NCBI GenBank assembly: GCA_021813195.1
Contig: JAKALI010000275.1
Coordinates: forward strand, 1 to 6,008
Source: Pseudomonadota bacterium
GTDB lineage: Bacteria > Pseudomonadota > Alphaproteobacteria > Rhizobiales > Hyphomicrobiaceae
DNA: 6,008 nucleotides
Direction: 5' to 3'
Of this stretch, positions 1 to 6,008 are shown in pieces; the stretch's first letter is position 1, and each line of letters begins with the position of its first letter. The translations under genes and the position numbers were made by a program. The notes beneath the pieces were generated by a model that made no database searches, was not told the origin of the DNA, and was given only the letters and a program-made list of their open reading frames with translations.

Positions 1-1643
1 GCAGATTCGTCTCCGTCGAATTGAGGTCAGGTGAAACCGGTGACGGCCCGGTACTGGATACGGAAGTCCGCAATCTACTGCGCTCAACCTACCTGCGTCC
101 CCTGCGCGACGCAGAGCGCGCGATGTCTGCCGGGCGCGGGTCGCGACTGTCCCAGATTCTCCAGCACACAAAGGAGATAAAGGAGAGCGGAGACGATTAT
201 GACCCGAAAACAAATCCGACCCCTGATCCGGCCAGCCTGAGTGTTTTGGGCGTAGGGGACTACGCCAGCGCTCTCTTGGGAAACCGTGAGGGAATAAAGA
301 GTGCGCGGGAACGCCTCAACAAGAAATACCTGAAGCCGCTTTCATTTGCCGGCGATGACCTGACAGGCCATATTTCGGTGAATCCTGCCGGCGATAAGGA
401 TTCCCGGTTACGGCAGCTCCTCGAGAAGCTGGAACTTGAGCTGAAAGAAGAGAACGCGGATGCGCCCGCCAACCGCGGTTTAGGCTCGAACAATCTGCTG
501 TTCATGGCCTGTGAATTATTGCTGCTCGGCTCTGAGGAAGACGGATTTCCATTGCTGCTTGTCGAAGAGCCGGAAGCGCACCTACACCCGCAGCGTCAAC
601 TCCGTCTAATGCAGTTCTTGCAGGATCAGGCGGAAACAGCGCGGCGCGATGGGCAGAAAATCCAGATCATCGTCACTACCCACAGCCCCAACCTCGCCTC
701 GGCGATCAAACTCGACAATCTGGTGATCATGCGAGGCGGGAGAGCGTTCCCGCTCATCGCAGGAAAGACTGGACTCGAGACATCCGACTACCGGTTCCTC
801 GAACGCTTCCTTGACGTCACGAAGGCCAATCTGTTTTTTGCCCGTGGCGTCGTGATTGTGGAGGGTGACGGCGAAAATATCCTCATTCCTACATTGGCGC
901 GACTGATCGGGAGGGATTTTAGGGAACATGGCATATCGATCGTAAACGTGGGTCATACGGGTTTGCGGCGCTTCGCCCGAATATTTCACCGCAAGGAGCC
1001 GAAAAAAGACGGGGTTATCAACGTTCCGGTCGCCTGCGTTACCGATATGGATGTCATGCCGGAATGCGCCCCTGTGATTATCGGCAAGATAAAAGTGGGA
1101 GAAGACTGGCCCGACAAAAGAAAGCGCAAGTGGCGCGCGAAGTCTGATTTTACCGAAGTGGAGATGGCGGCCCGCCGCGAGGGAATTCGCCAAAGAGCAA
1201 GCGGCCAGAATGTGGAGTCGTTTGTTTCGAATGAATGGACGCTTGAATACGACTTGGCGTATTCGGGGTTGGCCGAAGACGTTTGGATCGCTGCTCACCT
1301 TGCGGGGGCCGACGATCGGATTAATGCCGGCACACGGGGCAAGAGTTCCGTAGAAAAGGTGGCAAAGAGTAGGTTCGAAAAGCTGGCCGCTCGGAAACCT
1401 CCGAAAGAGGAATTGGCCTCGAAAGTTTACGCGTTGTTCACAACGGGAAAGGAAGTTTCGAAAGCGATCGCGGCGCAATACCTTGCCGAACGGCTGGAAC
1501 GGCATATCAAGGACGGTGAATTGACGACCGAAACCCTCAAAGCCTCCCTGCCGCCGTATCTGGTGACAGCAATCGAATACGTCGCGCCTGTCTCCGGAAC
1601 AAACGGAGCCGCTGAACAAGATAGGGCGGAGGCGCATGAATGA
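1..1643 (+). CDS. gajA: OLD-family ATP-dependent nuclease with TOPRIM domain, GajA-like (5' partial)
   Basis: This is the C-terminal 546 residues of an overcoming-lysogenization-defect (OLD) nuclease; the start lies left of the window because the frame is open through base 3 without a stop. Numbering from the codon at base 3, the ABC-type ATPase part shows a signature-like GLGSNN (from residue 159, base 477), Walker B ending in LLLVEEPEAHLHP (first Glu of EEPE at residue 188, base 564) and the switch histidine in TTHSP (His227, base 681). The TOPRIM nuclease domain follows: VEGDGEN with Glu287 (base 861), TDMD with Asp348 and Asp350 (bases 1044-1052), and a late Lys487 in VSKAIAAQ (base 1461) that may be the catalytic lysine. 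The Walker A loop is missing and presumably lies in the absent N-terminus. The gene overlaps the next helicase gene by 8 bases, so the two are probably one operon. In the Gabija system GajA is a DNA-cutting nuclease restrained by nucleotide binding and assembles with GajB. The OLD assignment is firm; the Gabija label rests on the neighbouring helicase. A stand-alone class 2 OLD nuclease is the alternative. Confidence 0.8.
   Translation, partial: RFVSVELRSGETGDGPVLDTEVRNLLRSTYLRPLRDAERAMSAGRGSRLSQILQHTKEIKESGDDYDPKTNPTPDPASLSVLGVGDYASALLGNREGIKSARERLNKKYLKPLSFAGDDLTGHISVNPAGDKDSRLRQLLEKLELELKEENADAPANRGLGSNNLLFMACELLLLGSEEDGFPLLLVEEPEAHLHPQRQLRLMQFLQDQAETARRDGQKIQIIVTTHSPNLASAIKLDNLVIMRGGRAFPLIAGKTGLETSDYRFLERFLDVTKANLFFARGVVIVEGDGENILIPTLARLIGRDFREHGISIVNVGHTGLRRFARIFHRKEPKKDGVINVPVACVTDMDVMPECAPVIIGKIKVGEDWPDKRKRKWRAKSDFTEVEMAARREGIRQRASGQNVESFVSNEWTLEYDLAYSGLAEDVWIAAHLAGADDRINAGTRGKSSVEKVAKSRFEKLAARKPPKEELASKVYALFTTGKEVSKAIAAQYLAERLERHIKDGELTTETLKASLPPYLVTAIEYVAPVSGTNGAAEQDRAEAHE
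1628..1632 (+). promoter_or_regulatory. Shine-Dalgarno site for the UvrD-like helicase gene
   Basis: GGAGG lies inside the end of the OLD nuclease gene, 3 bases before the ATG at 1636. The motif is strong but the spacing is short. No other ATG lies nearby in that frame, so it supports 1636 as the start, probably helped by coupling to translation of the upstream gene, whose stop falls 8 bases into this one. Confidence 0.6.
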
Positions 1644-3654
1644 CTGTGAATCTCTCGAACTTCCAGAGTTTGAGGACTCGACCGTCCGCTGGGTCTGTGA
1701 TGTTCTCGATCTCCCAGCCACAGCATTTGGCGGGACTGACGGTCTGGATCCACGTCTACCTATTTTGAAGTCGCTGGACACGCTGGATATTGAGGCGTGT
1801 CCAGGCAGCGGCAAAACGACCTTGCTTGTGGCGAAATTGGCCATTCTTGCAAGTAAATGGACTGAGCAGCGGCGCGGCCTTTGCGTCCTGTCCCACACAA
1901 ACGTAGCACGCCGTGAGATAGAACAGCGCCTTGGCGGCACAGCAGCAGGGCAGCGCCTGCTGTCCTATCCGCATTTCATTGGAACCATACATGGTTTTGT
2001 AAATGAATTCCTCGCGATCCCCTGGCTACGCTCCAGTAGCTATCCGATTGAGATGATCGACGACGAAGTTGCGCTAAGGCGTCGCTGGGAAAACCTTCCT
2101 TTTGCGACGAGGACCGCTTTGGAGACGAACCGCTATGACCAAGGTCTCTTGAAGTTCCGGGACGCGGCGTTCGGGCTTGGGGAAATACGCTGGGGTAGGG
2201 GTACCCTCGGAGAGGACACGCCAACTTATCAGGCGCTACGGAACGTGTGTCGCAAGTCGGCGCAGCAAGGCTATTTCTGTTACGACGAAATGTTCGTATG
2301 GGCGCACGAACTGATGGACAGAGTGCCTGAAGTCACGCGCTTCCTCCGCAAACGGTTCCCGCTTCTCTTTGTCGACGAGGTCCAGGATAACAGCGAGCTC
2401 CAATCGAAGTTGCTGCATCGTCTGTTTATCGAAGGTACCAATGCTGTATTCCGGCAGCGCTTTGGCGACGCCAACCAGGCCATTTATCAACATGCCGGTC
2501 AAATGGAAGGAGCTGCGACTGATGCTTTTCCTACGCCAGGCATTCGCGCAGACATTCCCAACAGTTTCCGATTTGGACAAAGCATCGCGGATCTGGCAGA
2601 CCCGCTTGCGCTTCAACCGCAGCGACTGCAAGGGAAGAGGCCAGCAGCCACGGGCACTGAATCCGATACGTCAGGCAAACACACAATCTTTCTGTTTGAC
2701 GATGACAGTGTTGACCGGGTTCTCGAAACCTACGCTGCATATCTGATCGAAGTGTTTTCTGGAGAAGAATTGCGCAAAGGAACGTTCACGGCAGTGGGTG
2801 CGGTGCATCGCCCGGGCATGAACGATAACGTTCCCCGATCCATCGGCCACTACTGGCCGGAATATGACCCTGAGATCGGACTGTCTGACCCTCAACCGAA
2901 AACATTTGTGCAGTACGTAATGGCGGGACGCAGGATGTCGCAAACATCGGGAGAAACACATGCGATGGTCGAAAAGATTGCCGAGGCTGTAATCCGGCTT
3001 GCGCGCATGGTGAGTTCGGATATCAAGCCGGGGAACAGGAAGCGTAAGCACCGATATGTACTGGAGCTTCTCGATAAATGTGATGAAAGCCGAACAATCT
3101 ACATCAATCTGGTTTGCAATCTAGCCGTCGAGTGCGCCGCGCTTATCGAGCGAGAATGGGATGATAAGTGGAGGCCTGTTGTAAAGCGTATCGTTGAAGA
3201 TATCGTCGGCGCCCAGGTGACCGGCAACCGCGTCGATGATTTTCTGAATTGGGGAGAACCCGAGGGCGTCGAGGGAAGAAAAGCGGGTCCAAAGCACTCT
3301 GATAATTTCTTTCGGTATCCACAAGAAAACCCGTCAGTGGCAATTCGGGTCGGCTCTATCCATTCGGTAAAAGGCGAAACGCACACTGCGACCTTGGTGT
3401 TTGAAACGTTTTTTCGTACCCATCACCTCAAAGCGGTGAAACCCTGGTTGCTGGGGAAGAAAGTCGGCGGCAGCGGTGAGGACACTCCGCTTCAATCGCG
3501 TCTAAAGCTCCACTACGTTGCGATGACTCGCCCAACGCATTTGCTGTGTCTCGCGATGCGTGATGACGCTATTTCTGACAAGGAGTTAACGCAGCTAAAA
3601 GCTCGGCGTTGGCGCGTCGCCCGCGTTACCAAGTTGGTGACCATGTGGTTATAG
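1636..3654 (+). CDS. gajB: UvrD/PcrA-like superfamily 1 helicase, GajB-like
   Basis: A complete 672-residue SF1 helicase. Motifs in order are Walker A ACPGSGKTT (residues 54-62), motif Ia LSHTNVARREI, Walker B DEVQD (247-251), motif III GDANQAIY (277-284), motif IV NSFR (309-312), motif V HSVKGETH (576-583) and motif VI YVAMTR with the arginine finger at Arg632. All ATP-binding and hydrolysis residues expected of the family are present, so an active ATPase/translocase is likely. No nuclease motif is visible. About 50 residues precede Walker A, and the stretch from about 320 to 570 (domain 2A/2B region) is poorly recognisable. From memory, the reference Bacillus cereus GajB is about 494 residues, so this is a long version. 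The ATG at 1636 has GGAGG just upstream and overlaps the stop of the OLD nuclease gene, so the two are almost certainly co-translated. Pairing with a class 2 OLD nuclease points to Gabija defence, where the helicase acts on DNA ends and works with GajA. The helicase call is very secure; GajB identity is probable. Confidence 0.85.
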   Translation: MNDCESLELPEFEDSTVRWVCDVLDLPATAFGGTDGLDPRLPILKSLDTLDIEACPGSGKTTLLVAKLAILASKWTEQRRGLCVLSHTNVARREIEQRLGGTAAGQRLLSYPHFIGTIHGFVNEFLAIPWLRSSSYPIEMIDDEVALRRRWENLPFATRTALETNRYDQGLLKFRDAAFGLGEIRWGRGTLGEDTPTYQALRNVCRKSAQQGYFCYDEMFVWAHELMDRVPEVTRFLRKRFPLLFVDEVQDNSELQSKLLHRLFIEGTNAVFRQRFGDANQAIYQHAGQMEGAATDAFPTPGIRADIPNSFRFGQSIADLADPLALQPQRLQGKRPAATGTESDTSGKHTIFLFDDDSVDRVLETYAAYLIEVFSGEELRKGTFTAVGAVHRPGMNDNVPRSIGHYWPEYDPEIGLSDPQPKTFVQYVMAGRRMSQTSGETHAMVEKIAEAVIRLARMVSSDIKPGNRKRKHRYVLELLDKCDESRTIYINLVCNLAVECAALIEREWDDKWRPVVKRIVEDIVGAQVTGNRVDDFLNWGEPEGVEGRKAGPKHSDNFFRYPQENPSVAIRVGSIHSVKGETHTATLVFETFFRTHHLKAVKPWLLGKKVGGSGEDTPLQSRLKLHYVAMTRPTHLLCLAMRDDAISDKELTQLKARRWRVARVTKLVTMWL

Positions 3655-3669
3655 ATGGCGCGCTCATGA
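3655..3669 (+). promoter_or_regulatory. Four-codon mini reading frame coupling two genes
   Basis: Directly after the TAG stop at 3652-3654 an ATG opens a frame of four codons (MARS). Its TGA at 3667-3669 overlaps the ATG at 3666 of the next gene as ATGA. No good Shine-Dalgarno motif is visible before either ATG, so ribosomes finishing the left helicase may reinitiate here. This is an inference from stop/start arrangement; a frame this short can easily arise by chance. Confidence 0.3.
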
Positions 3670-5741
3670 ACTTCCGTATCGCCGACACCTTCACCGACAG
3701 CCTCGCGCGGCTAACCGGCGAAGAACAGAAAGCCGCCAAAACGACCGCCTTCGATCTGCAGCTCAACGCGGTCAACCCCGGGATGCAGCTTCACAAAATC
3801 GAAAAATCCAAAGATAAGAACTTCTGGTCGGTGCGCGTCGGCGCCGACATCCGCCTGATCGTGCACAAGACGACGGGCAGCCTGCTGCTCTGCTATGTGG
3901 ATCATCACGACAAGGCTTACGACTGGGCCAGGCGGCGCAGGCTGGAAGCGCATCCGAAAACAGGCGCGGCACAGTTTGTGGAGATCCGCGAAACGGTGCA
4001 GGAGATGCTGGTGCCGGCTTATGTCACGGAAGCGAAGCCTGCGCCGTATTTGGAGCCGTTGTTTGCCAAGGTTTCGGATGACGAGCTGCTCGGCTACGGC
4101 GTGCCCGCGGAGTGGCTGGCGGACGTGCGTGCCGCCACGGAAGGAACCCTGCTGACGCTGGCCGAGCATTTGCCTGGCGAAGCGGCCGAGGCGCTGTTGG
4201 AACTGGCAACCGGTGGCAAACCGCGCAAAGTCCACGCTTACACAAAGAAGGTTCCACCCTTCGATCATCCGGACGCGCAGCGCCGTTTCCGCGTGATGGG
4301 CAATGTGGAGGAGCTGGAGCGCGCGCTCGAGTTCCCGTGGGACAAATGGACAGTGTTCCTGCACCCAGACCAACGCGAATGGGTCGAACGTGACTACGCC
4401 GGGCCGGCGCGGGTTTCGGGTTCCGCGGGCACGGGCAAGACTATCGTGGCGCTACATCGCGCCGTGTTCCTCGCGCGCAGCGACCCCGACAGCCGGGTGC
4501 TGCTGACCACGTTCTCCGAAACGTTGGCAAACGCGCTGCGCACACGCTTGAGACGCTTGCTCGGCAATCAGCCGCGTCTGGCCGAACGCCTGGAAGTGCA
4601 TGCCATGAACGCGATCGGCGAGCGCTTGTACGAGCAGCATTTTGGTAAACCGAGAATCGCCACGCGCGAACTCATCCGCCGCTGCATCGCGGCAGCGGCG
4701 GCAGGGCATGAAGGCCAGAAGTTCAGCCCCGCTTTCCTGCTGTCGGAGTGGGAGGAACTGGTCGATGCCTGGCAACTGGAGAGCTGGGAAGCGTATCGGG
4801 ACGTGAAGCGCCTGGGCAGAAAGACCCGCCTGCCCGAGGCCGGGCGCGCGACGCTTTGGGCGATGTTCGACGCGGTCCGCAAGCGCCTGGATGCCGAGGG
4901 GCAGATCACGCGCGCGGGAATGTTCAGCCGCCTGGCGGGTCAGTTGCGTGAGCGCAAGCATCCGCCGTTCGACTACGTCGTGGTGGACGAGGCGCAGGAC
5001 GTGAGCGTGGCGCAACTGCGCTTTCTGGCCGCGTTTGGAGCGGAGCGGCCCAACGGGCTGTTTTTCGCCGGCGATCTCGGACAACGCATTTTTCAGCAGC
5101 CGTTCTCGTGGAAATCCCTCGGCGTGGACATACGCGGTCGCGCGCGCACGCTGCATATCAACTACCGCACCTCGCACCAGATCCGAATGCAGGCGGACCG
5201 GCTGCTCGCGCCCGAAGTGGCGGACGTGGATGGCAATGTCGAGGAGCGCCGCGGCACCGTCTCGGTGTTCAACGGACCGCCTCCTGTGGTGCAAACCTTC
5301 GACAGCCAGGCAAAGGAAATCGAAGCGGTCGGCGCGTGGCTGGCTGACAGGATCAAGGAAGGTGTGCTGCCGCACGAGATCGGCGTATTCGTGCGCTCGG
5401 AGGCGGAGCTCGCGCGCGCCCGCTCCGCGCTCGCGAAGGCCGGGCTGCCGTTCAAGGTGCTAGACGACGGCGTGGAGACAAGCTACGGCCAAGTGTCGAT
5501 CAGCAGCATGCATCTGGCCAAGGGCCTGGAGTTCCGCGCGGTGGCGGTGATGGCCTGCGACGACGAAGTCATTCCGCTGCAGGCGCGTATCGAAACCGCA
5601 ACCGAGGATTCCGACCTGGAAGAGGTGTACAACACCGAGCGGCATTTGCTCTACGTCGCCTGCACGCGCGCGCGCGACCAACTTCTGGTTACCAGCGTCG
5701 AGCCGGCGTCGGAGTTTCTTGATGATCTGAGGGCAGGGTGA
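3666..5741 (+). CDS. ParE/RelE-like domain fused to UvrD/Rep-type helicase
   Basis: A 691-residue protein with two parts. Residues 1 to about 90 resemble a ParE/RelE toxin fold: an N-terminal helical stretch (MNFRIADTFTDSLARL), then FWSVRVGADIRLIV, a strand LLLCYV and the closing HHDKAYDWA typical of these toxins. A helical linker with VPAEWL (146-151) leads to a full SF1 core: HPDQR as Q motif, Walker A GSAGTGKT (252-259), TTFS as Ia, Walker B DEAQD (441-445), motif III GDLGQRIF (469-476), NYRTS as motif IV (499-503), motif V MHLAKGLEF (615-623) and motif VI YVACTR (663-668). It should be an ATP-driven DNA translocase. No nuclease motif and no antitoxin gene are visible, so the toxin-like part probably serves binding or control rather than free toxicity. 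The ATG at 3666 was chosen because the recognisable domain begins there; the frame stays open upstream to a TTG at 3609, inside the preceding gene. G+C is clearly higher than in the two genes before it. The gene ahead ends 11 bases upstream and a DEDD-exonuclease gene follows after 31 bases. Confidence 0.8.
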   Translation: MNFRIADTFTDSLARLTGEEQKAAKTTAFDLQLNAVNPGMQLHKIEKSKDKNFWSVRVGADIRLIVHKTTGSLLLCYVDHHDKAYDWARRRRLEAHPKTGAAQFVEIRETVQEMLVPAYVTEAKPAPYLEPLFAKVSDDELLGYGVPAEWLADVRAATEGTLLTLAEHLPGEAAEALLELATGGKPRKVHAYTKKVPPFDHPDAQRRFRVMGNVEELERALEFPWDKWTVFLHPDQREWVERDYAGPARVSGSAGTGKTIVALHRAVFLARSDPDSRVLLTTFSETLANALRTRLRRLLGNQPRLAERLEVHAMNAIGERLYEQHFGKPRIATRELIRRCIAAAAAGHEGQKFSPAFLLSEWEELVDAWQLESWEAYRDVKRLGRKTRLPEAGRATLWAMFDAVRKRLDAEGQITRAGMFSRLAGQLRERKHPPFDYVVVDEAQDVSVAQLRFLAAFGAERPNGLFFAGDLGQRIFQQPFSWKSLGVDIRGRARTLHINYRTSHQIRMQADRLLAPEVADVDGNVEERRGTVSVFNGPPPVVQTFDSQAKEIEAVGAWLADRIKEGVLPHEIGVFVRSEAELARARSALAKAGLPFKVLDDGVETSYGQVSISSMHLAKGLEFRAVAVMACDDEVIPLQARIETATEDSDLEEVYNTERHLLYVACTRARDQLLVTSVEPASEFLDDLRAG
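5735..5738 (+). promoter_or_regulatory. Possible Shine-Dalgarno site (AGGG)
   Basis: AGGG at the very end of the ParE-helicase gene lies 5 bases before an ATG at 5744. It fits the small frame at 5744-5776 better than the exonuclease gene, whose ATG is 34 bases away. The motif is weak, so this is tentative. Confidence 0.3.
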
Positions 5742-5743
5742 CG

Positions 5744-5776
5744 ATGTATGGCACGGAGAATTGCCGGACCCAATGA
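5744..5776 (+). promoter_or_regulatory. Ten-codon leader frame overlapping the exonuclease start
   Basis: Three bases after the ParE-helicase stop an ATG opens a 10-codon frame (MYGTENCRTQ). Its TGA at 5774-5776 overlaps the ATG at 5773 of the next gene as ATGA. A weak AGGG lies 5 bases upstream. It may hand ribosomes to the exonuclease gene; the peptide itself looks like nothing known. Chance is a real alternative for so short a frame. Confidence 0.3.
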
Positions 5777-6008
5777 TTGATTTGGCCGAGGAACCTGGCG
5801 AGCCCAGCGTCTTTGCGCCCCGCTGCCTCTCCATCGATCTTGAAGTCGGTGTGCGCGACGGGCGCATCCAGCGCTTCGCCGCGGTGCGAGGCGACACGGG
5901 GCAGTCCTTCGCATTCCAAAAAGGCAATTTGGGGACAGCGCTCGCCAAGCTGGACGCCTTCGCCGAAGGTTCGGCATTTCTGCTGGGCCACAACCTGATC
6001 GCTTTCGA
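5773..6008 (+). CDS. DEDD-type 3'-5' exonuclease domain protein, possibly a large RecQ-like helicase (3' partial)
   Basis: Only the first 78 codons are in the window and the frame is open to the edge. They match the start of a ribonuclease H-like DEDD exonuclease: SIDLEVG supplies the ExoI motif with Asp22 and Glu24 (bases 5836-5844), which bind catalytic metal in this family, and LLGHNLIAF at residues 70-78 is the beginning of the ExoII motif, cut just before its expected aspartate (the last two bases, GA, allow Asp or Glu). About 20 residues of leader precede ExoI. From memory of similar N-termini, such proteins may continue into a long RecQ-family DNA helicase, but none of that is visible. 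The ATG at 5773 is preferred; a TTG at 5761 is in frame, with GGAG too close to it (2 bases) and rather far from 5773 (14 bases). The gene follows the ParE-helicase gene by 31 bases with no terminator between, so both probably form one unit. The exonuclease fold is fairly secure; the full protein is unknown. Confidence 0.7.
   Translation, partial: MIDLAEEPGEPSVFAPRCLSIDLEVGVRDGRIQRFAAVRGDTGQSFAFQKGNLGTALAKLDAFAEGSAFLLGHNLIAF

Noticed and set aside
21..23. TTG as the start of the OLD nuclease gene
   Set aside because: The same frame is open to the left edge, and the recognisable ATPase sequence begins at once without its Walker A loop, so the real start is outside the window.
606..1940. 444-codon reverse-strand frame
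   Set aside because: It is antisense to the OLD nuclease and helicase genes, whose motifs are intact; its translation shows no domain and has the arginine- and serine-rich look of a shadow frame.
3609..3665. Upstream TTG start for the ParE-helicase gene
   Set aside because: It would add 19 residues inside the end of the previous gene with no ribosome binding site; the toxin-like domain begins naturally at the ATG at 3666. It cannot be wholly excluded.
4452..5375. 307-codon reverse-strand frame
   Set aside because: It lies opposite the conserved helicase core in G+C-rich DNA, where long antisense frames are common, and shows no recognisable motif.
5405..5680. Alternating GC runs as possible Z-DNA or repeat
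   Set aside because: They fall in coding sequence rich in Ala and Arg codons and are explained by high G+C codon choice.
1636..5741. Tandem duplication giving two neighbouring UvrD-like helicases
   Set aside because: Outside the shared SF1 motifs the two proteins look unrelated, differ in N-terminal parts and linker, and differ in base composition.

Overview
The window holds four genes, all on the + strand and almost touching, with no stretch over 300 bases lacking a gene. They look like two adjacent DNA-processing modules of a bacterial defence island. The first and last genes run off the window edges. The codon use, G+C-rich right half and protein types suggest a proteobacterium, but nothing here fixes the taxon.

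Left module (1-3654): a 5'-truncated OLD-family ATPase/TOPRIM nuclease overlaps by 8 bases a complete 672-residue UvrD-like superfamily 1 helicase. A class 2 OLD nuclease beside a UvrD/PcrA-like helicase is the arrangement of the Gabija anti-phage system (GajA plus GajB). In studied Gabija systems the GajA ATPase senses nucleotide state and controls its TOPRIM DNA-cutting centre, and GajB translocates on DNA ends and depletes nucleotides.

Right module (about 3655-6008): a 691-residue protein in which a ParE/RelE-toxin-like fold is fused in front of a full UvrD/Rep-type helicase core, then the first 78 codons of a gene opening with a DEDD-type 3'-5' exonuclease fold. From memory of similar proteins, that last gene may continue into a very large RecQ-family helicase, but this lies outside the window. 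I cannot match this pair to a named defence system, and it is the most interesting candidate here.

Base composition changes at the join between the modules. Hand-counted 60-base samples give 30/60 (1201-1260), 31/60 (2041-2100) and 24/60 (3061-3120) G+C on the left, against 38/60 (3961-4020) and 47/60 (5401-5460) on the right. I saw no terminator or strong promoter at the join (only 11 bases separate the genes), so co-transcription is plausible. Both right-hand genes start at an ATGA where the stop of a tiny upstream reading frame overlaps the start codon, suggesting possible translational coupling. I saw no RNA genes, CRISPR arrays, insertion sequences or notable repeats.
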